NCBI GenBank assembly: GCA_963849065.1
Contig: CAWKFM010000002.1
Location: 1-64,000, forward strand
From: TOLSYN sp963849065
GTDB lineage: Bacteria; Acidobacteriota; Terriglobia; Terriglobales; Acidobacteriaceae
DNA length: 64,000 nt
Direction of reading: 5' to 3'
Positions 25,462-33,786 of the stretch are shown piece after piece; the stretch's first letter is position 1, and every line of letters begins with the position of its first letter. The notes beneath the pieces are model-generated. The model did not search any database, was not told the DNA's origin, and saw only the letters and a program-made list of their open reading frames with translations. Made by a program: the position numbers and the translations under genes.

Positions 25462-26688
25462 ATGAAGATAGCGATCTTCGAGATGGTTCTGTTGCTGGCG
25501 ATATGCGCAGGGGCGTCAGCGCAGCCGCCTTCGTGCGCCATGCCGCCGACTTCAGCCAATGAGCAGACATTTGCTGAGGCCGCGAAGGTGTGCCTTGTAA
25601 GCGCCGAGCAGGGCGACGCGAAATCCCAATTCGTCCTTGCTCTGATGTATCAGCAAGGTAAGGGATTGCCCCAAGACTATGCCGAGGCTCTCCGCTGGTA
25701 CCGCAAAGCCGCGGACCAGGGTAGCGCGAAAGCCCAGTACGGCCTCAGTTATATGTATCGCAAGGGCCAAGGCGTGCAGCAGGACTATGCCGAAGCTAAC
25801 CGCTGGTGCCGCAAGGCCGCGGACCAGAACAATGCAAAGGCTCAATCAGCCCTCGGCTCCGCGTACTACTACGGCGAAGGAGTGCAGCAGGACTATGCCG
25901 AGGCCATGCGCTGGTACCGCAAGGCAGCCGACCAAGGGGAGGGTACGGCTCAAGACGGCCTCGGTACCATGTATTACTATGGGCGAGGAGTGCCGCAGGA
26001 CTACGCTGAGGCAGCCCGCTGGTATCGCAAATCCGCCGATCAGGGTTACGCAGAGGCCCAATACAACATTGGCTGTATGTATTACTACGGTCGGGGTGTG
26101 CCTCAGGACCGAGTCGAAGCCGCACTCTGGTATCGCAAAGCAGCCGACCAAGGGGACGAATTCGCTCAGCGCGCTCTGGGCCTCAGAGGGGTGCGCCTGA
26201 GCACATTCAGCAAGATCGCTCTCTCGATAGGTTTCTTCGGAAGTTTGATTCTTGCGATGAGCTTTTTATTGCCTGGGAGGAGCCTACGAAATAGGCAACA
26301 GATCCTGATGGGACTACTCGGCCTGTCATACGTAGGGCTGAATCTGTACAGGCACTCCCCTAACGTCGTTCTCCGCTCCGTAGTAGCAGTCAATGCTCTC
26401 TCTTTCACCCAGCGTTTCCTGGGCGGATTGTTCGTTGCCATGGCGATCGTTTTCCTTTGGCCAAAGATCGCGAAGACCGTGCTCGGAATATCCGGTACAT
26501 TACTCGTCGGAATCAATCTCCTTCTCCTTGCGCTTGCCCATCACGATCGATGGCGCCTTGCAGGTATTCGCGGATGCTATCCGGCCAGTGGACTGTTGAT
26601 AGGAATATCTGTTCCCTTAGCTGTCTTTTTATGGCTCCAATCCAGGAAACCCGCTGAAGTCATCCCCCCAGAAGATAGTCAACGATAA
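25462..26688 (+). CDS. secreted/membrane Sel1-repeat protein
   Basis: A 408-residue protein from the ATG at 25462, where a leader begins (MKIAIFEMVLLLAICAGASAQ, cleavage after ASA). Residues 35-240 hold six consecutive 36-residue Sel1-like repeats of the form DYAEALRWYRKAADQG-AKAQYGL-YMYRKGQGVQQ. They are nearly identical at the DNA level, so recent expansion is likely. Residues 255-400 contain about five membrane helices (SIGFFGSLILAMSFLLPG, FLGGLFVAMAIVFLWPKIA, LLVGINLLLLALAH). The Sel1 array should therefore lie in the periplasm as a protein-binding solenoid tethered to the membrane. A copy of the dispersed repeat begins before the stop codon. Confidence 0.85.
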   Translation: MKIAIFEMVLLLAICAGASAQPPSCAMPPTSANEQTFAEAAKVCLVSAEQGDAKSQFVLALMYQQGKGLPQDYAEALRWYRKAADQGSAKAQYGLSYMYRKGQGVQQDYAEANRWCRKAADQNNAKAQSALGSAYYYGEGVQQDYAEAMRWYRKAADQGEGTAQDGLGTMYYYGRGVPQDYAEAARWYRKSADQGYAEAQYNIGCMYYYGRGVPQDRVEAALWYRKAADQGDEFAQRALGLRGVRLSTFSKIALSIGFFGSLILAMSFLLPGRSLRNRQQILMGLLGLSYVGLNLYRHSPNVVLRSVVAVNALSFTQRFLGGLFVAMAIVFLWPKIAKTVLGISGTLLVGINLLLLALAHHDRWRLAGIRGCYPASGLLIGISVPLAVFLWLQSRKPAEVIPPEDSQR

Positions 26689-26757
26689 ATCGCCAAGGGT
26701 CTCACAATCCCATTCCGGGATAGGCAAACGAAAGGCCTGTTTTCGCCAACGATCTGC
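26674..26757 (+). repeat. dispersed palindromic repeat, copy E
   Basis: GATAGTCAA, AATCGCC, left stem CTCACAATCC, weak right stem GGATAG, then GGCCTGTTTTCGCCAACGATC. It overlaps the stop codon of the Sel1 gene at 26686-26688. Confidence 0.65.
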
Positions 26758-26814
26758 ATAATGTTTTTCATATGTACACGGTACTCGGAACCGCGCGGCG
26801 GGAGAAAAGAAAGA

Positions 26815-27114
26815 ATGCCGAAAATGTCCGTTTCTTTGGGACTCTTTATTGCCGGAGCATTTTGTTTTCTGCTCATCTTCTTTTTGCCTGACCAAATTCA
26901 TCCATTGGCTCTACTCGGTGGAACCGTGTGCGATGCTGCCTTTTTCAAGGTGCTACGCGATAACTACACGAACAGAGTGCCTGTCTCGACCAGGGGTGGG
27001 AAACTTACATATGAGCAGAGCCCTCGCATGTACAAGTTCGTACACGGTTTTCTTGTATTTGTGGGTGTGTTCTTCCTCATTGTGCTTATCTCCTTGAATG
27101 CTTTTTCGCGGTGA
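26815..27114 (+). CDS. small two-helix membrane protein
   Basis: A 99-residue protein from the ATG at 26815, with GGGAGAAAAG upstream; a frame from 26761 has no ribosome site. It has two membrane helices (LGLFIAGAFCFLLIFFL and FVHGFLVFVGVFFLIVLISL) separated by a polar stretch with KLTYEQSPRMYKF. That stretch is placed like the VYRxKEPxxF motif of the proteins at 23802 and 62041, so all three may be distant relatives. It sits between copies E and F of the dispersed repeat. Confidence 0.6.
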   Translation: MPKMSVSLGLFIAGAFCFLLIFFLPDQIHPLALLGGTVCDAAFFKVLRDNYTNRVPVSTRGGKLTYEQSPRMYKFVHGFLVFVGVFFLIVLISLNAFSR

Positions 27115-27193
27115 TGGTTTGACGATGATCTTCATTGCCGCTTACTATCAGGGGCGAATTCGCGAGGAAGGCTGCCTTTAGGAAGCCTTCTCA

Positions 27194-27278
27194 GATAGTG
27201 AGCTAACAATCGCCCAGGCGCTCACTATCCAGAGAGGCGGGATACTGAGCTACACGCCCTGTTCTCGCCAACAACGAT
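27194..27278 (+). repeat. dispersed palindromic repeat, copy F
   Basis: GATAGTGAGCTAAC, AATCGCC, left stem CTCACTATCC, right stem GGGATACTGAG, then CGCCCTGTTCTCGCCAACAACG. Confidence 0.7.
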
Positions 27279-27319
27279 GCTCCCCCAAATCGATGTCGCG
27301 ATTCTTCCGCCGTGAAGCG

Positions 27320-27560
27320 CTACGGACGCTTCAGTGAAACGCGAGCCCACTTCTCGATCTCCGGCGTACGCATGTCGATCTCCCAATGAGGAATAGCGAC
27401 GAATGGCGAAATTCCGTCCAGAAGGCATTCAGAGAGCTCGACGTCGTTCAGCAGATTCAGGTCACCCGCCGCTCGTGCCGGACGAATTCCTGCACAGTCG
27501 AGCCGATAGCGACGCCTTCCAGCGGAACTTTGCCCTCGCGACGGCGACGATTTAGCCCAG
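27320..27560 (-). pseudogene. possible decayed gene fragment
   Basis: On the minus strand one frame reads REGKVPLEGVAIGSTVQEF and stops. The adjoining frame then reads GDLNLLNDVELSECLLDG and ends WEIDMRTPEIEKWARVSLK before a stop at 27320. Both look protein-like and together suggest one small gene broken by a frameshift. No start was found and no family is recognised. Confidence 0.3.
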
Positions 27561-27676
27561 AGGTATCTCTTTCTCGTTACCGAAGTTACAAACGTCCACG
27601 AACTTTTAGTTCATTGTGGGTTTATTCCGGTCGTAAATGGAGATGGTGATCGCGTCGGTTTGTAGTTTGGGATGAA

Positions 27677-28042
27677 ATGAAACGAAAGATATTCGTGGTC
27701 GATGACGAGCGGCAGATTGCCATCTTGTTAAGCGAAGTGCTGCGGGCTGCAGAGTTCGACGTTGAAACGTTCTTTGATGCCCGTTCAGCTTTGCGCAGAG
27801 CGATGGATGGCCAACCGAGCATTCTTGTCACAGATGTCACTATGCCCGATATGGATGGAATTGCTCTAGCCGTGGCAGTACGAGAGCAAATTCCCAACTG
27901 CAGGATTATCCTGATTTCTGGCAACCCCAAATGGAAAACAGGTACGGCCTTGCAGGGAAATGGAATGAGTGACTTCGCACTACTTCTCAAACCGTTTTCG
28001 ATTACCCAACTTATGCGTCTCGTAAAATCCGAGGTTGAATAG
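27677..28042 (+). CDS. stand-alone CheY-like receiver
   Basis: A 121-residue single-domain response regulator. It has the acidic pocket FVVDDE (7-11), phosphoacceptor Asp53 in VTDVTMPDMDG, the Ser in LISGNP and Lys105 in LLKPFS. It is very similar to the receiver half of the ABM-receiver protein at 12584-13285, sharing EVETF/DVETFFDARSALR and ILISGNP, so the two are paralogues. There is no output domain and no histidine kinase in the window. It could act as a phosphate shuttle or compete for the same kinase. Confidence 0.88.
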   Translation: MKRKIFVVDDERQIAILLSEVLRAAEFDVETFFDARSALRRAMDGQPSILVTDVTMPDMDGIALAVAVREQIPNCRIILISGNPKWKTGTALQGNGMSDFALLLKPFSITQLMRLVKSEVE

Positions 28043-28082
28043 AGCTCCAGTACTCTGGCGTCGGGGCGCATTCCAGAAGTGG

Positions 28083-28712
28083 TTACCGCACATCCCGACG
28101 CTTCTTCCTGCTCGGCTTCCTCTGTGTCGCCTTCCCCGGGGTCCTACCCCTGAAGAAGTCATAGATCATCAGCGTACATTCCGCCATGAGGGACAGCAAT
28201 TCCTCTCTCTTCTCGGGCGTGACGACCACCTCGCTACGCATCTTTGGATCGGGATCGTGCTCATGCGCCAGCAGGATCACCGGAGCCAGCAAATCCCAGT
28301 GTTCGTCGTCATCCACCAGTTTTTGCCAGCTATCCCGCCGCAGATCGATGCCGTGCTCAAAGCCAATCGCCCAGTCATTGCCCATAGCGATGCCGCCTTC
28401 GCTGTGGAACACCATTGGCTCGTAGACCTCCCCGCGAAGTAATGCCCCGGCGATGGTATACCAATGGCGAGAGAGGAAAGTCGTGACGTAATGCTCTTCC
28501 TCGATGGTCTTGAATCCACACCTCTGCGCCAGTTCACCACCTAAGATGTGCGGCAGGTACTCGCTAGTCGGCACAAGTTCTGGCCCGCAAATCAGGGCGC
28601 AGAAGAAGCCGTCCAACTCTTCGAGGTTCATCGCTGTCCCATGCAGGCCGTAAAGGAAATCGCCGAGACGTTCAAATTCGTCCTCGGTCAGGGGCTCTGT
28701 GAGAGCATTCAT
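28083..28712 (-). CDS. YecA/YgfB (UPF0149) family protein
   Basis: A 209-residue cytoplasmic protein. It begins with the family pattern LTEDEFERLGDFLYGL...NLEELDGFFCALICGPELV. The helical body includes NDWAIGFEHGIDLRRDSW and the acidic DDDEHWDLLAPVILLAHEHD. The tail is strongly basic (RKPSRKKRRDVR) and lacks the zinc-binding SEC-C motif that many YecA proteins carry. Members are widespread with no firm biochemical role. It lies between two receiver genes and overlaps neither. Confidence 0.85.
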   Translation of the reverse strand: MNALTEPLTEDEFERLGDFLYGLHGTAMNLEELDGFFCALICGPELVPTSEYLPHILGGELAQRCGFKTIEEEHYVTTFLSRHWYTIAGALLRGEVYEPMVFHSEGGIAMGNDWAIGFEHGIDLRRDSWQKLVDDDEHWDLLAPVILLAHEHDPDPKMRSEVVVTPEKREELLSLMAECTLMIYDFFRGRTPGKATQRKPSRKKRRDVR

Positions 28713-28740
28713 CGGGGAATTCTAACCGGAGGCATTCTTT

Positions 28741-29124
28741 TCAGACTTCTCCCTTTGATTCATCATCGACGGTTGCTACTTTTGCCAGCAAGTCAGTAGG
28801 GTGAATCGGCTTCGCCAACAGTTCGAAATCGTAGCCCCGCTGTCCAACCATTTCGAGGAGATTCAGCGTGGAAGCCTGACCCGAAAACAGAAGAACCTTG
28901 CAATCAGGGTGACGTTCTCGGATGAGAACAGCCATGTCCAGGCCGTTCATACCTGGCATCATGACGTCGCTAATTACTAGGTCAGGGCTGCAAGATTCAA
29001 TCTCGGCTAACGCGCTCTGGGCGCTGTAGAACGCACTGACTTCGTAACCGGATCGGCGGAGGATCACCGCCAATGTGTCTGCGATGGTCTTCTCGTCGTC
29101 CACGACAAATATTCGATTTGGCAT
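28741..29124 (-). CDS. stand-alone CheY-like receiver
   Basis: A 127-residue receiver with pocket FVVDDE, phosphoacceptor Asp53 in VISDVMMPGMNG and Lys105 in LLAKPIH. It is the third receiver of the interval but is less similar to the other two than they are to each other. The short tail (VATVDDESKGEV) cannot be an output domain. It follows the UPF0149 gene convergently with the receiver at 27677. The cognate kinase is not in view. Confidence 0.88.
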   Translation of the reverse strand: MPNRIFVVDDEKTIADTLAVILRRSGYEVSAFYSAQSALAEIESCSPDLVISDVMMPGMNGLDMAVLIRERHPDCKVLLFSGQASTLNLLEMVGQRGYDFELLAKPIHPTDLLAKVATVDDESKGEV

Positions 29125-29394
29125 AAGTTCTCGCGCTTAATTTCTAGGTCGATCACGCGCTCGGCATGCTCGGTGCGATGCTGTCTGCGCTGGACAACAG
29201 GTGATAGCCTAATTCTTCATTATGCCTTACGAGTGTTGCTCATACGCGACAAATGTACTTCCCAATGTGCCCTGTTACGAATTCAGAACAGGCGTCTTGC
29301 TCAGTCTGGCGCCAGACATAATCGACGCCTTGGGTTGCGTGAGTCTCTTGCCGGACCGACATGGATAACAATGTGTTCTAAATTATGTGCTTCC
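29125..29394. other. intergenic, nothing firm
   Basis: A 48-residue plus-strand frame at 29222-29368 (MPYECCSYATNVLPNV...) looks somewhat protein-like but has no ribosome site. Nothing else was recognised. Confidence 0.3.
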
Positions 29395-29706
29395 TCATTT
29401 TTGCTCCGGCCTTGACATACGAGCGATTGCCACGCTCATGAACGACGAAGCGACATAAGGACGGTCGTTGACGTACTGCTCCAGTGCGCCGCCTTCACCG
29501 GCTGGACAGCGGCGGTTACGGACCAATTCGACAGGGTCGACATCGAGGAGGAGCGCGGCCGAGCAGCGCTCATCCGAAGATTCTGGATAGAAGACGTAAA
29601 CCTTGCGGAAGGAAAGTTCGAAGGACTGCGACCGGTCGGGGTTCTTGTGGAGAAGATAGCCGAGGTCCGTCTCAGGTGGCTGCGTATTCGTTACGGTCAG
29701 GAGCAT
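29395..29706 (-). pseudogene. hen1: truncated Hen1 RNA methyltransferase (N-terminal fragment)
   Basis: A 103-residue frame from the ATG at 29706 that matches the N-terminus of bacterial Hen1: MLLTVTNTQPPETDLGYLLH, then SFELSFRKVYVFYPESSDER, CSAALLLDVDPVELV, RCPAGEGGALEQYVNDRPY and ASSFMSVAIA. Normal Hen1 has about 450-500 residues. This N-terminal ligase-activating region is followed there by the SAM-dependent methyltransferase that adds a 2'-O-methyl group at RNA 3' ends. Here the frame ends after SVAIARMSRPEQK and no methyltransferase part or Pnkp partner gene follows. It is therefore a deletion remnant of the Pnkp/Hen1 RNA-repair system. Confidence 0.85.
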
Positions 29707-29783
29707 GCGCCATAAGCATCTCGCATCGATGAACTTACGGGAAAAGGACAATCTGCAATCCATCCAGTTCCTCATTGACTTTG

Positions 29784-29836
29784 GATAGCAGGCCGAAAAA
29801 CGCCAATACGCTCACTATCTTCGCCGGTACACAATA
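29784..29836 (+). repeat. dispersed palindromic repeat, copy G (partial)
   Basis: GATAGCAGG, AACGCC and left stem CTCACTATCT; the right stem is absent and TCGCCGGTACACAAT follows. It lies between the hen1 fragment and the antitoxin gene. Confidence 0.5.
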
Positions 29837-29914
29837 GCCCCATCCTGAATCAACGCGTCATTGAGCTGAGCGGCAGGATTGCACGCCGGCAGCATATGGA
29901 GATGCCGCCGACAT

Positions 29915-30232
29915 TTACATGATAGAAGACAAGCCCTTCGCCTTCACTAGACACAGCAGCTTGAGGGATGGCCCATTCGGACGTTTCTCTCCGCGCTCCC
30001 ACTGGCTGACAAGGCTCGGAGGAATATTAAGATATCGCGCGAAGACTGCCTGGCTCGCCCGTTCGCGCTTCCGAAGACTCACAATTACAGATGGCGTCAT
30101 CTCCTGAATGGGGGTGAGACACTGATCGTCAAAATGACGCATCGTCACTTTGTCGACCGCTCCAGCTTCATGCAGGTCAGACATCATCTCGTGCACGGCC
30201 GCCATCGCCGGACTGCGGTATTTCTTGGACAT
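29915..30232 (-). CDS. HigA/NadS-like XRE antitoxin
   Basis: A 105-residue protein from the ATG at 30232; the GGAGGTGG directly upstream decides this start over the ATG at 30247. The C-terminal 60 residues form a helix-turn-helix (VIVSLRKRERASQAVFARYLNIPPSLVSQWERG) typical of antitoxins that also repress their own operon. The N-terminal half (MRHFDDQCLTPIQEMTPS) is the usual toxin-facing region. It starts 17 bases after the toxin gene, in HigBA order (toxin first). It should neutralise the upstream RelE-like protein. Confidence 0.85.
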   Translation of the reverse strand: MSKKYRSPAMAAVHEMMSDLHEAGAVDKVTMRHFDDQCLTPIQEMTPSVIVSLRKRERASQAVFARYLNIPPSLVSQWERGEKRPNGPSLKLLCLVKAKGLSSIM

Positions 30233-30249
30233 GTTTTCCACCTCCATCT

Positions 30250-30651
30250 TTACTTCTTTTCAGCGGGCCCTGGCTTTGGAACCTCAATAAAAGCGCCCGC
30301 CTTGATCGCCGTTGCCAATTTCTCGTCGCTCAGATTCAGGACGATTTTGGCCGCGTCTTTGAAGGCTTTCAGTTCCTTGGGACTGATATTATCGAGAGCG
30401 CTCTTTTCAAAACCATACACAAACACTGCTTTTCTGCTGGCCTTATAGAAGACGATCGACCGAAACCCGCCAGATTTACCCGCTCCATCCCGGGCAATCC
30501 TCTGTTTAATGACCTTCCCACCAAGGTCAGCGTCAATCAGGCCCTTCTCAGCCCTCTCGACAGCCTCCCAGAGATCTGCGTCTGTGATGTCATTACTTCG
30601 AGCAAAGCGACCGAAGGCTTTGCTTTCAAATAGACGCACTTGCACCTCCAT
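30250..30651 (-). CDS. RelE/HigB-like toxin
   Basis: A 133-residue protein of the RelE superfamily (PF06296-like group). It begins VRLFESKAFGRFARSNDITD and contains VIKQRIARDGAGKSGGFRSI, VFYKASRKAVFVYGFEKSA and the family's conserved helix ISPKELKAFKDAAKIVL. Such toxins cleave translated mRNA on the ribosome. It is followed by its XRE antitoxin gene 17 bases downstream, and a 15-bp palindrome lies just upstream. The pair sits directly after the virB10 gene of the split secretion system and may act as a stabilising module, which is inference. Confidence 0.85.
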   Translation of the reverse strand: MEVQVRLFESKAFGRFARSNDITDADLWEAVERAEKGLIDADLGGKVIKQRIARDGAGKSGGFRSIVFYKASRKAVFVYGFEKSALDNISPKELKAFKDAAKIVLNLSDEKLATAIKAGAFIEVPKPGPAEKK

Positions 30652-30655
30652 AGTG

Positions 30656-30670
30656 TAGCACAGAGTGCTA
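30656..30670 (-). promoter_or_regulatory. palindromic operator upstream of toxin gene
   Basis: TAGCAC-AGA-GTGCTA is a perfect 6-bp inverted repeat with a 3-bp spacer, five bases before the toxin start codon. It is a likely binding site for the antitoxin's helix-turn-helix. Confidence 0.5.
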
Positions 30671-30756
30671 TAGATATCGCCGGGAGTGGAGAACTCCCGG
30701 CGGGCTGATTTAACGGACTTGCCACGCGGGGAACGGGCGCCGTTTCAGATGGTTTC

Positions 30757-32067
30757 CTATCGTCCAGACTGTGACTCCGAAATGGGCTGCATGTGGCTGG
30801 AGTTGGTTGCCGAGGGCGACTGTTGAGCTGAGTTTTGTGGGAGCGCCGCCTTGGTAAACACCATATAGAGTTCGGTTCCGGCAGCCAACGTGACGACGAT
30901 TCTCTCATTCGAGATCATCTTGGCAATCTGGGTGTCGGCGGTGTTTCCCATGTTTTGCGAGAGCTGCGATCTCATCATGTCCGCGCCGCTCAACGCCGTG
31001 CTCGTATTGTTGCCGAGCATCATCGCCGTCGTTTGGCCTATCCCGGACAGCGTGGCGACGAGCATCGCCTTGCCGCGGCTGCTGCCGGTCACCTGCCCCT
31101 TGAGCGAGCGCAGGTTTGTATCGACCGCCACGGCGCTGATAGGCACGGTTGAGCCGTTTGGCAGATCGACGGATTCAAACGTGATCGCCATATTGCCGTG
31201 CGCATCGGCGCTGTTGATGCGTCCAATCGCACGGCTTCCCGCCGGTAGGACAATTTGCCCATCGCGCTCGTAGTTGTATTCGATCACGGCAGTAACGGGA
31301 GCCGCGACTGACGTAGTGGCAGAAGATTCAAGCCGGGCGGCGACGTGAAAACCAGGCTCCAAGCCAAAGTTCGTGATCGCGGGTCCGAGATACTGTGAAG
31401 CATCGGCTGCGACGGGTACGCTCTTGCGCGAGAAAACAATGCGTGTCTTGGTCACCTCATCATTCCACGCGCGCGCTGCCTCGCTATAGGAGGCTCCGCT
31501 TTGATATTGCGTCCCTATGGCCCCAGGCCCGCTGGATTGTTGAACAGCAGTGGAGGCTCCGTTGTAGGCCGGCGGTTGGAAGGGGGCGATGGAGCCGATC
31601 GTTTTCGGTAAACCATTGAACTGTTTTGAGGCTTGTACAGCGGTGCCCGTAGACATTCCGTCCGCTTTGGAGGTGGTATCCTCCGCTTCTTTCGAGTGGC
31701 GTTTCTGTGCTTCCAATGCGTTTTTGGTCGCGAGAATATCCTTCGGCGTGATGCTGTCAGGATCGCTACCCGTTGCTGCACTCGGAGTGTTGTTTTCGTC
31801 GGCAGGCATCACCCCGGTAGTGGCGATGGTCTGCTTTTGGGCTGGTGTCCGCCTGGAGGCTTGGCCGTGTGATTTTGTGGGCGACATCTTATGGGAGAAG
31901 ATGAGCACCACAACCAACAAGGCCACCAGCAGTGCAAGGCCAGCGAGAATCAGTTTGACCATCCCTGCTGGGACGTGACTTTTCTTCTCTGGCCGCGTGT
32001 ATGGTAAAGCGTCCGTTTCGGATGCAGGAGAAATGAGCGTCGGTTCTTCGGGTGTCGTCTGGGCCAT
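30757..32067 (-). CDS. virB10: VirB10/TrbI core-complex protein
   Basis: A 436-residue protein from the ATG at 32067, with AGGAGG nine bases upstream. A cytoplasmic N-terminus is followed by one membrane helix (MVKLILAGLALLVALLVVVLIF, about 35-56). A disordered Ser/Thr/Gln/Pro-rich periplasmic stretch (60-215) comes next, then the C-terminal TrbI/VirB10 beta-barrel domain. That domain shows VIEYNYERDGQIVLPAGSRA, FESVDLPNGSTVPISAVAVD, GNNTSTALSGADMM and the end VTLAAGTELYMVFTK. VirB10 spans both membranes and links ATPase energy to outer-membrane gating. It starts 13 bases after virB9 and ends the second secretion operon. Confidence 0.93.
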   Translation of the reverse strand: MAQTTPEEPTLISPASETDALPYTRPEKKSHVPAGMVKLILAGLALLVALLVVVLIFSHKMSPTKSHGQASRRTPAQKQTIATTGVMPADENNTPSAATGSDPDSITPKDILATKNALEAQKRHSKEAEDTTSKADGMSTGTAVQASKQFNGLPKTIGSIAPFQPPAYNGASTAVQQSSGPGAIGTQYQSGASYSEAARAWNDEVTKTRIVFSRKSVPVAADASQYLGPAITNFGLEPGFHVAARLESSATTSVAAPVTAVIEYNYERDGQIVLPAGSRAIGRINSADAHGNMAITFESVDLPNGSTVPISAVAVDTNLRSLKGQVTGSSRGKAMLVATLSGIGQTTAMMLGNNTSTALSGADMMRSQLSQNMGNTADTQIAKMISNERIVVTLAAGTELYMVFTKAALPQNSAQQSPSATNSSHMQPISESQSGR

Positions 32068-32080
32068 TGGGTCTTTCCTC

Positions 32081-33277
32081 CTAAAATCCTGGTGCAACAA
32101 ACGGAAGTGGAACCATTACGGGATGGTCAACGGCGTCGGCCGTGGCCAGTTGCAGAAGCAGCGTTTCCCTGCTCTGCTTGAATCCCGGACGGGAAAACTG
32201 CACAACCCCGTCCAATCGGTCGCCGGGAGCAAGCTTCACCACATCCTGGCGGAAGTCCTGGATAGACACCGGCTCGGCGAGGATTCCTTTCTTGCTGGGC
32301 TTCTTTTGAACCGGGTTGCCGAGCTGAATCTGTGGTGTCAGAACCTGGACCCAATCTCTGCTGACGTTCAAAACGGAGTAGGACACCATCATGCTGTCGC
32401 CAACCTGCACCGCGCGTCCCAGAGATGCGGCGATGGATCTGGTCGCAGTAACGTTTGCCTTGTCCAGCTTTACGAGATCGTCGGCTGTAATCCAGTGGGG
32501 TGTTGCAAGCTCAGCCTGTGCGGCGAGTGCGGCGTCTATCACTGAAACAGGTTGCACGGTGCGCACAGAGGATCGCACTGGATAGCTCGTTACGGACGGC
32601 GCCATGAACGGAGCCGTGTCCGCCAGAGAGGGATGGGGTATGCCGGACTCCGGTGGACCCGCAAAAGCCAATAGAGCTTTGTCAGGCCTGTAGTCGAGCA
32701 CAAAATCGACGTCATACTGTGCGGCGGAGTTACCGGAGGAAGTCAATTTCAGACTGATGGTTTCGCCACTGGCAAGGGCGACCAGCAGATTGCTCTCCGC
32801 AACGTCGTGGGTGAGCGGACTGACGTAAACCAACTTCGGCTCGTTTTCCACGTGTTCGGCGGTGAACAGTGTAGGGGCGCCCACCGCAATCGACGTTACC
32901 GCCTCAGGAAGATGGATGGTGCTGATATACAGGGGCTTGCAGTGAACCTCGCCAACGATGGAACTGTCGACCGGACGGCTTTCAATGCGAGCGCCAACCG
33001 AAAGAGGCGGCGCTTCCGCCTGGATCTGCAGTTTTACTGGCGGGATTGCCGGACTTGGCGCGAGGCCTACGGCCGGAGGTGTATCTACGGCAACACCTGC
33101 AGCGTCTGGCTTTGGCGCCCCGGTCAGCAATTCAGGATGAGCAGTGCCAATGCCCTGCGTTGAGAGGTGGTTGGCGGCAGGTGAAGGCGCGGTGACGGGT
33201 GGAACTGACGATGTCGACTGCGCTGATACGGCCACTGCAGTCATAGAGAGAGCAAGAGAGAGGACGAATAGCTTCAT
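32081..33277 (-). CDS. virB9: VirB9/TrbG-like core-complex protein
   Basis: A 398-residue exported protein with leader MKLFVLSLALSMTAVAVSAQ. After a Pro/Ala-rich linker the VirB9-type beta domain begins at about 110 (LYISTIHLPEAVTSIAVGAP, KLVYVSPLTHDVAESNLLV, ETISLKLTSSGNSAAQYDVD). The C-terminal part (AVQVGDSMMVSYSVLNVSRDW, VQFSRPGFKQSRETLLLQLA) is strand-rich and longer than in classical VirB9. VirB9 binds VirB10 in the outer-membrane core complex. It overlaps the transglycosylase gene by one base and precedes virB10, the standard order. Confidence 0.75.
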   Translation of the reverse strand: MKLFVLSLALSMTAVAVSAQSTSSVPPVTAPSPAANHLSTQGIGTAHPELLTGAPKPDAAGVAVDTPPAVGLAPSPAIPPVKLQIQAEAPPLSVGARIESRPVDSSIVGEVHCKPLYISTIHLPEAVTSIAVGAPTLFTAEHVENEPKLVYVSPLTHDVAESNLLVALASGETISLKLTSSGNSAAQYDVDFVLDYRPDKALLAFAGPPESGIPHPSLADTAPFMAPSVTSYPVRSSVRTVQPVSVIDAALAAQAELATPHWITADDLVKLDKANVTATRSIAASLGRAVQVGDSMMVSYSVLNVSRDWVQVLTPQIQLGNPVQKKPSKKGILAEPVSIQDFRQDVVKLAPGDRLDGVVQFSRPGFKQSRETLLLQLATADAVDHPVMVPLPFVAPGF

Positions 33278-33786
33278 TATTGATCGCCTCCAGAGGCGAG
33301 GTTTGCTGGGATTTTGTGGAGGGCAAGCTCCGCAAGGTAGAGACGCCGTACGGAAGCAACGTACGCATACACATCGGCGCCGGTGTAGCGGAGACCACGA
33401 CGTAGAATTGGGCGGCTGCCTCGGTAATACGCCGCCAATACCAGACGGAAGTCTCCGTCGAACTGCTGCATCAAATCGGCCAGGTATCGAACCCCGCCGG
33501 AGAGGTTTTCTGAAATATCAAACGGGTCGCGTACGCCATAGTCCACCATGGTTGCCGGCATCAGTTGCATCAGCCCCATAGCGCCCTTTGGGGACACTGC
33601 TCTTGGATTCCAGCCGGACTCCTGGGTGATGAGTGCGTGGACCAGCTCTTTTGGGATCTCATAGTGAGCGGCGTACGCGTCGGCGTAATAGACCTCTTCA
33701 TCGTGACCAATCTCCGGCATCGTGATTGCGGCCGCAGAAAGGCAAAACGCAAACCAAAGGAACAGTCCAGTACAGAGTCGGATCAT
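33277..33786 (-). CDS. VirB1-like lytic transglycosylase
   Basis: A 169-residue exported enzyme with leader MIRLCTGLFLWFAFCLSAAA. The SLT fold is complete: catalytic Glu in ALITQESGWNPRAVSPKGA, the following GLMQLMPAT motif, ENLSGGVRYLADLMQQF, and LVLAAYYRGSRPI in place of the usual AAYNAG. It opens peptidoglycan for assembly of the secretion channel. The gene overlaps the MoxR gene by four bases and virB9 by one, so the set is translationally coupled. The change from N-A-G to Y-R-G near the end of the active-site groove is unusual and may alter glycan binding. Confidence 0.9.
   Translation of the reverse strand: MIRLCTGLFLWFAFCLSAAAITMPEIGHDEEVYYADAYAAHYEIPKELVHALITQESGWNPRAVSPKGAMGLMQLMPATMVDYGVRDPFDISENLSGGVRYLADLMQQFDGDFRLVLAAYYRGSRPILRRGLRYTGADVYAYVASVRRLYLAELALHKIPANLASGGDQ

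Larger units (their letters stand above)
27115..27676. other. intergenic with hairpin, repeat and gene remnant
   Basis: This gap holds a GAAGGCT/AGCCTTC hairpin (27167-27190), copy F of the dispersed repeat (27194-27278) and a possible decayed minus-strand gene (27320-27560). The last 110 bases before the receiver gene show nothing recognisable. Confidence 0.5.

Noticed and set aside
29222..29368. 48-residue plus-strand frame
   Set aside because: Somewhat protein-like but no ribosome site, no family and a short length; kept only as a note.
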